Origin: Sporothrix humicola
Taxonomy: Eukaryota > Ascomycota > Sordariomycetes > Ophiostomatales > Ophiostomataceae
Direction of reading: 5' to 3'
DNA: 64,000 nucleotides
Assembly (NCBI GenBank): GCA_021396245.1
Contig: WNYE01000045.1
Location: forward strand, 277,588 to 341,587
Under the pieces are notes generated by a model that was not told the origin of the DNA, searched no databases, and saw only the letters and a program-made list of their open reading frames with translations. Position 1 is the first letter of the stretch, and each line of letters starts with the position of its first letter. The translations under genes were made by a program, and so were the position numbers. This document shows, one piece after another, positions 20,801-31,957 of this stretch.

Positions 20801-21165
20801 GCATTCTGTCAGCTGCAGGTCATTACGGTGCGTGCCACATGGAGAACCATGGGCTGGGCCAATAAGACAAGAAAAAGGAATATGATTATCCAGCGTGTGA
20901 TTACTTACCATCCAGTGTTGGTTCGCAGTCCGCGGCTGCGGCTCTTCCGCGGCTTCTTGCGGATTGGTGTCGAGGACATGGCCTTGAGCGGTCCTTTTTC
21001 TGTGGACGAGGACGTCGTGGCGTGGTGGGACGGGCCTTGTGCCTGGCCTGCCTGGGCTGTTTGGCCTTGAGACTGAGACTTTGCCTCACTCTCTGCTCTA
21101 TGTGGATACGGGATGTGGGTGTCTGCTTCCGGGTTTGACCAGGAGCCGACAGCCTCGCCCGTCAT
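17853..21165 (-). CDS. Large Zn2Cys6 transcription factor, three exons, candidate regulator of the polyol-type cluster
   Basis: Minus-strand exons are 21165-20909, 20798-20758 and 20665-17853, with introns of 110 and 92 bases, GT-AG and phase-consistent, giving 1036 residues. The zinc cluster appears only after splicing: C86-x2-C89-x6-C96-x6-C103-x2-C106-x6-C113 (CLTCRKRHKKCDEQLPICGSC). A 41-base microexon carries its first half. Low-complexity Gly/Ser/His and a Gln-rich tract (about residues 460-510) follow. Then comes a fungal TF domain, from roughly residue 525 (LEFLDPDKHF, LALRNQGLMKAILALTARH, HLKGVFWIQRSQD). It is nuclear by family. The gene lies in the middle of the sugar cluster, divergent from the kinase gene, so local control is a reasonable inference. 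Confidence 0.9.
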
Positions 21166-22715
21166 GGAGATAGCTAAATGATGGAGATGGGCCTGGAGAC
21201 GGATACGGATATGGGGATGGATATGGAGCTCGGGGTGGATGACTGATGATAGGGCAAGATTCGATAAGGGCGGATGTAGACAGGAGAGACAAAAGACAGA
21301 AAAAGATGGGGAGAAACCGGAACGGGGAGCCGACAACACAAACTCGACGAAAAGGACGAAGAGGATTCGCGTGTCGTGGATGCAACGGTGGGAAGTGTCT
21401 TGAAACGGAAGGAGCGAGGGGAGATAGGATGGCGAGAAAGGGAAGGCAGGACTGGAGAGACAAGAAAAAAGAGTGGAGGAGGGAAAGAAGGAACCTCGAA
21501 ACGGCAACAACGATATGAAAAAGGACAAGGAGGAAGGAGCGACCATGAGATGCGAGAAAAGAGGTCAGCCTCTCGGGCCAGTGGACATTGTGACCAACAA
21601 CGAGGGCGCCCATCGTATAGAAAAGCGTCGACTCGGGGCAGAGTGAGGGCACAGATCTCCCTTTATTCACCTGAGTGGCTTTTCTCCGTTTTCCTGGCAG
21701 CTGAGCAGCAAAAGTGAAAAAGTGCCTCGACGCGAAGTAGAAAAAGGGGGCCCACTCACAGTCTCAACAAAGCCTGGTGGCGAGGCTTTGCGCCTATTGG
21801 CAACCGTTTTGCCATGTGCCTTTGTCGTTTTGTCACGGTGGGCCTTGGCGGGAGAACTTTTTTGGTGGTGTTTGGCGCATTTTGGTGTCGTTTGGCGTGT
21901 GGAGAAGTCGAAGAATTGCTGCGCGAAGCGAGAGTTTGTGAGAAAGTGCCGACTGCCAATGCCACCAGTGCCACTAGCCGCATCGTTAGTGTGCCTCGAG
22001 ACGGGGTATTTTCTCGTTCCCTCCTCGTGGTGGCAGGCACATCGTACCTTCCGTTGCAACCACCAATTTTCTTCTCCTCTCCATCTCCGCATTGTGGCCC
22101 GTCACTGGGTATGTTCGAGAACATGTCGTACCTTTTGACAGCCTTTTTGCCTCCCTCTCACACGCATCCCCGGAGTCGCCCTTCCCCACTTGGAGGTCGA
22201 GTGACCGCGTGCGGGACAGTTGTGCGCGTTTATGGGAAGCTCCGGTCGCGTTGCGGAGATGTTTTTGGAGTGTTGGGGATTTGCGCAAAGAAACTTTTGC
22301 GATGCGACACAGCTAGTTCGCCAATGGTTCAATGGCTCGATGACGGCCCGTCTCTCATGTAAGTGCACGAGGGCTTGATGGCGGCGAAACTGTGCCGCCT
22401 GACGACGCCGGCCGTTAGTCGATGTTGGCTGAAGCTGTCCCAATTGAGCTGCGTCTATTGCACACTTTTTCGGAGTGCCTTTGCGTGCCTTCCCATAATG
22501 TTTAAGTCGTAGTCGGTGCCTTGTCAATAAGAACCGCTTTGGGAAGTTGCGAACGACAGCTCCTGCCCCTCCATCGTCACTTCCCCTCCAGTCTTTTCTG
22601 CTGCTTCATATTCCCTGGATTTTGGTGTCCTCTCCTCATCTTGTCCTCCTCCTTCTCCCTCTCTCCTCACTTACTCCTCATCACCATCCTTCCCCTCACA
22701 CACACATCCACAACA
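21166..22715. promoter_or_regulatory. Divergent promoter between regulator and DAK-type kinase
   Basis: These 1.55 kb hold no supported gene. The kinase side ends in a C/T-rich block (about 22555-22700) and a CAACA leader. The regulator side is long and purine/pyrimidine skewed, suggesting a long 5' untranslated region on the minus strand. Confidence 0.5.
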
Positions 22716-24589
22716 ATGTCGTCAAAACACTACTTCCCGGACACGGCCGCCAACGAGCTCGTCCCGGCCGCCCTCCGCGCCCTGACCACTGCCACGCCGC
22801 ACCTCCACCTCATCGAAGCCGACCGCGTCGTCCTCAATGCCTCCCACAAAAAGGATACCGTTGCCCTGATCAGCGGCGGCGGTTCGGGCCATGAGCCAGG
22901 ATGGGCCGGCTATGTCGGTGACGGCCTGCTGGCGGGCGCCGCCTGCGGTGATATCTTTGCGAGCCCCAGCATGAAGCAGGTGCTGTCTGCCATTCGGGGT
23001 GTTCCTGGTGCTGCCACCTCCACAGCAGGCACCATCCTCATGATTACCAACTACACGGGCGACCGCCTGCATTTCGGTCTGGCCGCCGAGCGCGCCAAGG
23101 CCCTTGGTCTGAGCGGCGGCCGCGTCGAGGTCCTGCCGGCGACGGACGATGTGTCTATCCCCCGCAGCCGTGTGCGTGTCGGCCGCCGCGGCATGCCCGG
23201 CCACGTTCTGACGCTCAAGTGCACAGGCGCCGCCTCGGCCGAGGGCCGCGATTTTGATGCCTGTGTGCGCATTGCCAAGTCGGTCAATGAGCAGCTGGTG
23301 ACCATTGGCTCGGCGCTGGACCACTGCCACGTGCCCGGCCGCCAGAACCACGAGGCTGTTGGAAATGACGTCTGCGTTGTTGGTGCGGGTATTCACAACG
23401 AGCCCGGTGCAGAGCTGTTGACACCCTTCCCCTCTGTGCCCGACCTGATCAAGCACTTGCTTAACCGCCTCTGCGATCCTACCGACACCGAGCGCGCTTT
23501 CGTTGATTTCTCCAACACAAACGACGAGGTCGTCCTGCTCATCAACAACTACGGCGGCCTTTCCAACCTCGAACTCGGCGCTCTGGCTGATGAGGTCATC
23601 CAGCAGCTCAAGTCGACATGGGGCATCGTCCCTGTGCGCATCCTGTGCGGCGTCTTCGAGACGTCCCTGAACGGCCCTGGTTTCTCGGTGTCGCTCGCCA
23701 ACTTTGGCAAGGCCGCCAAGGAGGCCGGTCTTGCTGGTGGTGCCGCTGAGCTTCTGGCGCTCCTCGATGCGCCCACCGACGCCCCTGCCTGGCCCAAGGC
23801 CGCCGTCTACGCAGGTCCCGCCACCACCCTCGACACCTCCGCCCAGGCCGCCGACGAGCTCAAGCGCACCATTGTTGAGGCCGATGACATCAAGGGTAAG
23901 TCCTCTCTCATCTCGCTTCGCTCGTTTCTTGCTCACTAACCCTCGTAGTCTCTCCCACTCTTCTTGACAGCCTGATCCGCACCGCCTGCACCGCCGCCAT
24001 CGCCGCCGAGCCCAGCCTCACTGAGTGGGACATGGTTATGGGCGACGGTGACTGCGGCACCGCCGTCGAGGCTGTGAGCCAGGCCATCCTTGGCCTGCTC
24101 GACAACCAAAAGGTCGCCGCCAACGGCTCCGTCCTCCAGCTCCTGTTCGCCGTCATCGACGCCGTCGACGACATGGGCGGCACCCTCGGCGCCATCTTCG
24201 GTATCCTGCTGAGCGCCCTCGCCTCCCAGCTCCAGTCTCTCCGGTCATCACACGACGCGTCCGACCCCGCCCTCTACGCCAAGTCCCTGCTCGCCGCCGT
24301 CGAGGCCTTGAAGGGCTATACCCCTGCACGCGAGGGCGACCGCACCGTCATGGACGTCCTGATCCCCTTCGCCGAGGCGTTTGCCGCTGCCCCCTCTGAC
24401 TTCAAGGGCGCCGTCGCCACCGCCCACAGCAAGGCCGAGGGCACGCGTCTGCTGCAGCCCAAGCTGGGCCGCGCCACCTACGTCGGCACCGACGCCAACG
24501 GCCAGCAGCCGCAGTTGCCCGACCCGGGCGCATACGCTCTGTACGAGATGCTGTCGGGCATGCTGATGTCGCTGGGTCAGAAGTTGTAG
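22716..24589 (+). CDS. Dihydroxyacetone/erythrulose-type kinase (DAK family, DhaK+DhaL)
   Basis: Exons 22716-23895 and 23949-24589, with a 53-base GT-AG intron in phase 1, encode 606 residues. The N-terminal DhaK domain has LISGGGSGHEPGWAGYVGDGLL and GTILMITNYTGDRLHFGLA. It also has the substrate-His region SALDHCHVPGR (His203/His205) and GAGIHNEPGAELL. The C-terminal DhaL domain has WDMVMGDGDCGTAVEA, the Mg-ADP Asp cluster, and DDMGGTLGAIFGILLSAL. The fused two-domain form is the ATP-dependent eukaryotic type. DAK members phosphorylate dihydroxyacetone; relatives in erythritol pathways phosphorylate erythrulose. The neighbouring SDR, RpiB and aldolase genes point to the latter, but sequence alone does not decide. 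The enzyme is cytosolic. Confidence 0.95.
23912..23924. repeat. Intronic mirror motif CTCGCTTCGCTCG
   Basis: It lies within the 53-base kinase intron, between donor and branch site (CACTAAC). The same motif type occurs in the permease intron at 30110. Confidence 0.5.
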
Positions 24590-25127
24590 AGTCGGGTGTC
24601 GAGGTGGATGTGTTTTGCATTTGTTTTTCGCTTTCTGTTAGGCGCCATAAAACTGGCTAATTATCCCGTGTTTGACCATAGTAATGAACTATTTGATTAT
24701 GTAATCTCATTGTTTACTTTTTGTAGTTGTCAAGTGGTTGCTTTATTTTCGCACTAATTTTGTTTTTAATATTCTCCGGTGTTTTCTTTATTTTCTTTAT
24801 TTTCTTTCAAAAGGTAGTAGTTCTATCTCATAACAAGCCATTCATTTTCATCTTGGTAGCGCGGCGAAGGCATCAAACAACACACACCTCCAACAGGTTC
24901 CTCATATATTCCAATAACCCTGTCGGCAATGCAGTCAAAGTAAATAGCATCGTAACTAGTAGCTCACTTTTACTTCATACGACTTCACAACACTGGCAAA
25001 AGGATATATTTTGCTTGATTGCTTAAAATTTCATTGAACATTGCATTTATAATCATGGTCTATTCTATAACATAGTCGTAACAAAGAACCCCGTTTTTGA
25101 ACTCGCTGTCGCTCGCCTTCTCCCCGC
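24590..25127. other. Convergent intergenic region, nothing recognised
   Basis: Kinase and dehydrogenase genes end toward each other. The stretch is AT-rich with TTTTATTTTC runs and no open frame of local codon style. Confidence 0.55.
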
Positions 25128-25970
25128 TTACCACGCACCGACAATGCCGGCAATGGGAATGTCGATGCCGGTGGTGTAGGTGGCGGTGTCGCTCAGCAGG
25201 TAGACGTAGGCGCCGCCGAGTTCCTGGGGCAGGGCCAGGCGCGGCATGCCGCCGTAGTACTTCATCTTGGTGTCCCAGTCGGGGCTGGTCTCGACGTAGT
25301 AGGTGAGGGCGGTCTTGACGAAGCCGGGGCTGATGGAGTTGACGCGAATGCCGTACTGCGACCACTCCATGGCCAGGGTGTGGGTCATGTTGCGGACGGC
25401 GGCCTTGGTGGCGCCGTACGGAGCCGACGGGGCGGCGCGGTTGGGCCGATAAGAAGTCATGCTGGCAGTAAAGACAATGGAACCCTTGGTCTTCGTGGCG
25501 ATAAACTTGCGGGCGGCGGCGGTGGCGCAGATCCAGGCGCCGAACACGTTGAGGCGGAACAGCTTCTCGACCTGCTCCATCGAAAACTCGAGGGCGGGCT
25601 GGTGCTTGGTGGCGCCGGCGTTGGCGACGAGGCCGTCGAAGCGGCCGGCCTCGGTGTAGATGGTGTCGAGGGCGGCCTCGACCGTCTTTTCAGAAGTGAC
25701 ATCCGTCTGGATGTACTTGAAGGTCTTGTTGGGGTACTTCTTTTGCAGCTCGGCAAACGGCTCGGCGGGCGTAGAAATGTCCAGCGAGTAGACGGCGGCG
25801 GCGTCGTTGGCGAAGCAGACCTCGGCGATGCCCAGGCCGATGCCCTGGTTGGCGCCGGTAATGGCAATGACCTTGCCGCTCAGGCTGACCGAGTAGTCGT
25901 GGCCGGCGAGGGGCAGGGTGGAGGGGTAGTTGTCCTCGGCGGGGACGTCGCTGGAACCGTGGCTGCCCAT
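25128..25970 (-). CDS. Short-chain dehydrogenase/reductase, polyol/ketose type
   Basis: The 280-residue, intronless protein has the classical SDR layout. The Rossmann motif TGANQGIGLG follows KVIAITG, then NAGAT, the catalytic Ser in TASMTSYRPN, and Tyr-x3-Lys as YGATKAAV. NSISPGFVKT and a TTGIDIPIAG C-terminus follow. The whole resembles fungal D-arabinitol 2-dehydrogenase, sorbose reductase and L-xylulose reductase relatives (family knowledge). In this cluster it would oxidise a polyol such as erythritol or arabitol to the ketose phosphorylated by the adjacent kinase. The cofactor is not certain: Asp after strand 2 (YSLDIST) suggests NAD rather than NADP. It is divergent with the lactonase gene across 861 bases. 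Confidence 0.93.
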   Translation of the reverse strand: MGSHGSSDVPAEDNYPSTLPLAGHDYSVSLSGKVIAITGANQGIGLGIAEVCFANDAAAVYSLDISTPAEPFAELQKKYPNKTFKYIQTDVTSEKTVEAALDTIYTEAGRFDGLVANAGATKHQPALEFSMEQVEKLFRLNVFGAWICATAAARKFIATKTKGSIVFTASMTSYRPNRAAPSAPYGATKAAVRNMTHTLAMEWSQYGIRVNSISPGFVKTALTYYVETSPDWDTKMKYYGGMPRLALPQELGGAYVYLLSDTATYTTGIDIPIAGIVGAW

Positions 25971-26831
25971 TGTGTGTGTGTGTGTGAAGAAGAGAAGGGG
26001 ATGGGTATCAAAGGGAGAGAGTGAAGAAGAGAGAGGAAAATGAAGATAAAGATTGAGATAGATTGAAAGAATGAAGAATGAGTGAGGTCAAGATAGTCGA
26101 GATGAAGAGCAGACTGACGTATTATAAACTAGACTAACTGAAAGGGACAAGACAGTCGTTGACAGAACGACAATGAAAACAACCCTTCTACTCTGTCGGG
26201 ACCAAGAAACGCCGAGTGGGAGACGCCGAGTGCAGAGCCGGTCAAAGGACCAAAGGCAAACGTAAAGGGTCATGGGAAACATAGCGGGGTGAAGAAACAC
26301 GCACGCGCCCTCAGTTGTCCATACATTCTGACACACACACCCGAACAGAACAATCCAGATCAACCTCGCGTCCGTGTCTCGACGCGTGACAGTTTGTGTG
26401 CGGGTGCATCTTTTTGTCGTCGCAGTATTGCCAATATTTTTTGTTAGAGTGCGCTGCCTCGAGACGCGTTCACACCACCCGGCGTCATGTGGAGATCGCC
26501 TTCCACACCATCTTTTTTGTCTTTTCCACGCTTCCAAAAACCCTCCGCACTACGCCCGGACTACGGAGCTGCGGACTCCACACCAGCTTTTGTGGGTTCT
26601 CATCAATTTTGATGGAGAATGTTGAACAAAAAGTGACCGCACATGATGCATGTGCCTGAAGACGGCGACGGCGACGATATCGTAAATGTCCAGTCGATCA
26701 AGCCAAGACATATACGTGGTGATCAATATGGTTGAGTGATTACAACTGTTTCAAGTCAACGACGAGTAGCGTCAACAACGACCATACACCACCCAGCCAC
26801 ACTTTCGTCTTCCTGCTACGCAACGCCCAAC
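25971..26831. promoter_or_regulatory. Divergent promoter between dehydrogenase and lactonase genes
   Basis: No gene is seen. A direct repeat ACGCCGAGTG occurs at about 26211 and 26224, and three CGG triplets (CGGACTACGGAGCTGCGGAC) lie near 26560. These are weak candidates for zinc-cluster factor sites. Confidence 0.4.
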
Positions 26832-27890
26832 ATGTCCTTTGTGGCGCACGATCCTGCCTTCGCCGAGATCACGGGCGACAGCCCGACGATCGACCTCCTT
26901 GTCGAGTTTGACGACTACCCGTTTGCCCACGAGGCGGGCGTCTTTTTCGAGGGCGCGGAGAGTGACTCCCTATACATTACGAGCAACCGGTTCCTGCGGC
27001 CGGGCACACAAGACGAGCAGATTGTGCGGATATCACATGTTACTCTGCAAAGGAATGGAGACGGCGCACGGACGGCGGCCACGACGGTCCGGACAGAAAT
27101 GACGGCCGTCTCCGAGGCCGTGCCGACCGGCAACGGCGGTGTCAACTTCAAGTATGCCTTCTCAGAAGGAGCACCCGAAGACGCCGTGCTGTTCTGCGCG
27201 CAGGGTTCGCGGACGCAACCGAGCGGGCTGTACGCGATGCAGGTCGCTGCGCCCAACAAGGTGGCACTGGTGCTTTCCGACTTTCTGGGGCGGCCCTTTA
27301 ACTCGGTCAACGATGTCGTGGTTGCTACGTCAAAGACGGCGGGCCCCGACTCCATCTGGTTCACCGACCCGCCGTACGGCTACGAGCAGGGCTACCGCGA
27401 CCGCCCTCAGCTGCCCAGCCAGGTCTACCGGTACGACCCCGTGCGCAAGTCGCTGCGGGCCATGGCCGACGGGTTCGGCCACCCCAACGGCCTCTGCTTC
27501 AGCCCAGACGAGTCGACCATGTACGTCACCGACACGGACTGGCTGCACGGAAGTGGAGAGACGGACAACTCGAGAGTGTCCACCATTTACGCCTTCGACG
27601 TCATCTCACGACACGGCGAGCCGTTCCTGGCCAACCGCCGCCTGTTTGCCATGGCCGACTGCGGCATCCCCGACGGCATCAAGTGTGATATGGGTGGCAA
27701 CGTCTACAGCGGCTGCGGCGATGGCGTGCACGTGTGGTCGCCCGGCGGTGTTTTGTTGGGCAAGATCAGGGTCGACGGCGGCGCCGCCAACTTTTGTTTC
27801 GGCCGGGACGGCGAGATGTTCTTGTTGAATGAAAACAGGCTGTGGCGGGCACAGCTGGGGAGTGTCAGGGGTGCTCTGCTAGGGATTTGA
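26832..27890 (+). CDS. SMP-30/gluconolactonase-family lactonase
   Basis: Counted from the ATG at 26832, the protein is 352 residues in one exon. It shows the six-bladed beta-propeller pattern of the SMP-30 family. The metal ligands are visible: Glu in HEAGVFFEGAESD, Asn in RPFNSVNDVVV, and Asp in HPNGLCFSPDESTMYVTDTDW. IWFTDPPYGYEQGYRDRPQLP is the signature of fungal lactonohydrolase-like members. The enzyme hydrolyses an aldonolactone to the acid. An earlier in-frame start at 26736 would add 32 untypical residues, so I chose the ATG with leader CCCAAC. No signal peptide is apparent. In the cluster it would process a lactone made by sugar oxidation. It does not fit a plain erythritol pathway and hints at an aldose or apiose-like substrate (inference). 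Confidence 0.9.
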   Translation: MSFVAHDPAFAEITGDSPTIDLLVEFDDYPFAHEAGVFFEGAESDSLYITSNRFLRPGTQDEQIVRISHVTLQRNGDGARTAATTVRTEMTAVSEAVPTGNGGVNFKYAFSEGAPEDAVLFCAQGSRTQPSGLYAMQVAAPNKVALVLSDFLGRPFNSVNDVVVATSKTAGPDSIWFTDPPYGYEQGYRDRPQLPSQVYRYDPVRKSLRAMADGFGHPNGLCFSPDESTMYVTDTDWLHGSGETDNSRVSTIYAFDVISRHGEPFLANRRLFAMADCGIPDGIKCDMGGNVYSGCGDGVHVWSPGGVLLGKIRVDGGAANFCFGRDGEMFLLNENRLWRAQLGSVRGALLGI

Positions 27891-29987
27891 TACAGGCTAG
27901 GCACACGTGATGATAGATGATAGATGATAGACGACAATAATTCATAGACTTTACGATACTTACTACTTGGAGTGCATCTTCAGCGGCATCTTCCACTTTT
28001 CCGGTGACGTGCATACAACCGGCGGTATCCGACAATGATGTGCACACAAGCGAGGTGCGAGCAAAGAAGCGAGACTGCGAGATAGGCGACAAGGCGGTAG
28101 ACGACAATCGACGAGGCAAGACAATACATCCGCTTCCGTGCGCATCGTGATATCCCCACAATTGTACTTCCGCAACACACCACTTTACTTTTCTCTGCAT
28201 CTGCACATCTGTCGATCCCTACTCTCCACGTTGACGCCAACTTTGTGGAGATCATGGAGACGAGGGAGACACTGCGAGGAACAATCGAAATTCTCCTTCT
28301 CAGACAAAAACATGTCATGGGGTTGACTGGAGCCGGTGTGGAGTGCGGGTGGAGGCAGAGGCTGAAAAGGGCGAAAGTGGTGATCGGCTACAAGGCCCGT
28401 GATTTTGGTGAGCGTTTGGTGAGCGTTTTGGTCAAAAGTGCCAGCAGCCGACACAATGAATCACTCGACATTCCTGAGAATGCCCCGAGCCGCGCCTCGC
28501 AGCCCAGTCCTTGAAAACTTTCTCTTTTTCTACTTGCACGGCGGAGAGTCCCACAATAACCCGGGGTTGTGGATGAGTGGGTTTGTCTTTTTCTGGGAAT
28601 GAAAGACGCTAGCAAAATGCAGCCCCGGTAGATGCCTCGCGTCGGGGCATCGCCCTTCTTTCAACAAAGCCAAGAACTCAAAGAGATAGCCGCCATTGGC
28701 CACGGAATCGGCAGGATTTGCAGGGCAGGCTACGATGCCATGAAACAACAATTATGTGCACGCAAAGAATTGACATTTCCGTGGATTCCTTGCAGAGTTT
28801 GCGGTCTTCTGCCCCTTACCCATCCCCCAGATATCGGCGACTTGCTTTGGATGAGGCTCTTTTCATTGTCGGCACCGGATCGGGTCTTCGGCTGAGAGAG
28901 AAAGAGAGAGGAGATCAAGCCAGCTAAGAGACGGCTGGACGGTTGACTTCCGTTGTGGCGGTCCAAGCTCACGGCAAAGGCTTTCGCGGCCCGTTGATGT
29001 TGCCTCCAGACGACACTTGACCGTCAAAGACTGCCTTTTCTTACTCTTCTTCCCTAAAAGTGGAGTTGGAACGTGCCATGTTGCCGTTCTCACCTTGTTT
29101 CTTCACCACCCCATCCCAGCAGTCCCAGCAGATCCCGTAGCCCCGTGGGGCTCCCATGTCCCAAGTCTTGTTTTCGTCTTGTTTTCGTCTCGTTTCTTTA
29201 TTTTCTTATTCCCATCCACGGAAACAACTGATACTGTCGAATCCACGCAAAAACTAAAAGTGGCACACTCCATCGCCCTGCATCCTCCATTGGAGTCTCC
29301 AGCCGGTCTCCACACGCCGACCGCGAGGACCAAGACGGCGGGCCAAACGACAGGCGACAGACGACAAACGAACGGCCTATGACAGCGTACCCCGGGTTTT
29401 GCACTTGACATCTTGTTTTCGTCGTTAGTCTTTTCGCCATTCTTGTCCGTTTCTTGGAGTACTCCGTATTGGGGTAAACGATACCCTGCAGCAAGGAGGA
29501 AAAGACTGGAGTCGACAGTAGGCGAAAAAGAAAAAGAAAATAGCACGAGTCAAGCAGAGAGACGCCGGCTGTACGACGGATGTGCCCCGTTTACAAACGT
29601 CCTTTTTCCGGCTTACAGCTATCTCTCTTGTTATTTTCCTTCGGCCCAAGTGCTCCGCGTATTATTCGACGTTCTTGCGAGTTATTTCCTCTTCTGTCAA
29701 CACTCTCAGTCAATCTTATTCTGGTCTTGTCCTTCCCGACTCGATCAACAGTCGTGCATTCTTCAAAACATAAAGACTGCTGATCTCTCCTCCACAGTCG
29801 TGTTTTGATATTCTCTCATTCTCTCGTCCTTGTCACTTTCATCCACTTCCCTTTTTCCTGTCATCCTCACCCATACAGACAGTTACAGTTGCACCTGTCA
29901 CTTGTCTTGGCCGTCTTGGCTTCTCACCTCAGATTTATACCACTCTCTTCACACAATCACTTTCATTAACACACCACACCCACCACC
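27891..29987. other. Long intergenic region upstream of sugar permease
   Basis: In 2.1 kb I find no supported gene. GATGATA repeats (27908-27930) and a C/T-rich leader from about 29800 to 29987 are the only structure noted; the latter is probably the permease 5' untranslated region. Confidence 0.5.
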
Positions 29988-31661
29988 ATGAAGCCCTTCT
30001 CGGCGCCGTACACGGTCGTCACCGACCGCCTCCGTGGCCGTGGTGAAAAGACAAAGTACATTGAGTACCTCATCACGGCGACATGTGCCATTGGGTAAGT
30101 CTTTCTGTCCTCGCTGCGCTCGTTTTTGGTCCTCACTTCGTTCGGTTGCTAACTTCTCAGTAACATGCTCTTCGGTTACGACCAGGGTGTCATGGGCGGC
30201 TTCCTCACGAGCGAGCCGTTTATGCGCACATTCCCCTCCATCACCGGCCCCAACAACGCTACTCTCCAGGGTTTCACGGTCGCCGTCTACGAGATTGGCT
30301 GTGCCATTGGCGCTCTGTCGGTCATCTTTGGCGGTGACCGTTTCGGCCGTCGTATCACGGTCATGCTTGGCGAGCTGATTGTCATTATTGGTGCCGTCCT
30401 CCAGGCGTCTGCCTTTGGTCTTCCGCAAATGATCGTCGCCCGTATTGTCACGGGTGTCGGCAACGGCATGGCCGTGGCTGTGCTGCCGACGTGGAACGGC
30501 GAGTGCTCGCGCGCCACCAACCGCGGCCAGGCCGTCCTGTGGCAGCTGAACATTAATATTTTGGGTATCTGCATTGCCTACTGGGTCGACTACGCCGTCA
30601 ACCAGTCGGCCGCGACCGTCGACACGGACTGGTCGTGGCGGTTCCCGCTGGCGCTGCAGGTCGTGTTTGCCGCGCTGACGATTGTCATGTCGTTTTACCT
30701 GCCCGACTCGCCGCGCTCGCTCATCAAAATGGGCCGCCTCGACGAGGCGCGCGACGTCGTGGACATGCTGTCGCTGCAGCCGGACGCCCAAAAACGCGCC
30801 GAAGACACCGACACGACCATGGCCATGATCGAGCTGACCCTGGAGGAGGAGAGCGCGCAAAACGGCCAGTGGGCGGAGATCTTTACGCAGGGCGAGCAGC
30901 GCTTCTTCCAGCGTTTGGTCCTGGCCGTGATGTCGTTGTGCATGCTGCAGATTTCTGGCATCAACTTGATTACCTACTACGCCTCCGTCATCTTCCAGGA
31001 CACGCTCGGCATGTCGAGAAACACGTCGTTGTTGGTCACCGGCTTCAACGGCCTCGAATACTGGCTCGCCACGTTCATCCCCATCCCTCTGATCGACCGC
31101 GTCGGCCGCCGCCGCATCATGATCTTTGCGGCCGTTGGCCAGTCCATCAGTATGGCCGTCTTGGCCGGCACCATTGCCTACCCCGACTCCAAGGCCGCCG
31201 GCTACGTGGCGACGGTGTTCTTGTTCGTCTTCAACACCTTCTTGGCCATCGGCATGGACGGCATCCCGTTCCTGCTGCCGGTGGAGCTCACGCCCCTCAA
31301 GACCCGTGCCAAGTCCGTCGCCATCGCCACCGGCTTCTTCTGGCTCTGCAATTTCTTTGTTGTCATGATCTCCCCGGTTTTGATTGCCCGCATCAAGTAC
31401 GGCACCTACATCCTCTGGGCCGGCACCAACTTTGTCTTCATTCCCCTCATCTACTTCCTCATTCCCGAGACCATGAAGGCCAACCTCGAGGACATTGACA
31501 TTCTCTTCGAGCGCAACCCCACCTGGATCATCGGCCCCGGCTCGCGCAAGAAGCTCGCCGCCATTGTCCGCGAGCGCGAGGGTCTCGACGAGATCCAGAA
31601 GCAGCACGGCGGCGCCGGCGACGAGAAGGAGGCAGTCAAGAACATTGAGGATGCCGAATAG
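29988..31661 (+). CDS. MFS sugar/polyol transporter
   Basis: Exons 29988-30094 and 30161-31661 (66-base GT-AG intron, phase 2) give 535 residues. TM1 spans the junction: TATCAIG then NMLFGYDQGVMGGFLT. GGDRFGRR, NGMAVAVLPTWNGECSRATNRG, DRVGRRR and the terminal PETMKANLEDID are sugar-porter signatures. The usual PESPRWL is PDSPRSL, and the QQ-x-[ST]-G motif of hexose carriers is replaced by LQISGIN, which fits a polyol or unusual-sugar substrate (inference). It lies at the right-hand end of the polyol-type cluster and is the obvious import step. The C-terminal tail is highly charged. Confidence 0.93.
30110..30122. repeat. Intronic mirror motif CTCGCTGCGCTCG
   Basis: It occurs just after the donor of the permease intron, followed by a degenerate second copy (CACTTCGTTCG). 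It matches the kinase intron motif at 23912. Confidence 0.5.
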
Positions 31662-31957
31662 GCAGGAAAAGACGAGCGGAGCTAGTCTGGCTAAACACGA
31701 AAGACCAGCTGGCCACTCCAACAACAGCATGGCCTTCAACGCCTCCAGCAAGATACATTACTTTGGGTACAAGCCCTACAAAAGCGAGACATCTCGCAAC
31801 AATACCCACTCTAGATAATTAAAACTTAATACAATTGAGTTCAAGTTCAAATAACTTTTGACAAGGGTGAATGTATTCAGTGACTAACTATGTGCGCTCT
31901 GATGCATGACCAGTGTAACTCAAGGAGACATGAAAGGAATATGACATGGTGCAGTGG
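31662..31957. other. Convergent 3' region between permease and LPMO genes
   Basis: AT-rich terminator space of 296 bases; nothing else is seen. Confidence 0.4.

Noticed and set aside
22722..23936. 404-codon frame antisense to the DAK kinase
   Set aside because: Explained by G/C-rich third positions of the kinase gene; no recognisable motif and no start context.
29949..31751. 600-codon open frame antisense to the sugar permease
   Set aside because: It is the mirror of a well-supported two-exon permease; its composition (Asp/His/Gly/Arg-rich, no domain) is typical of the antisense of GC3-rich coding sequence.
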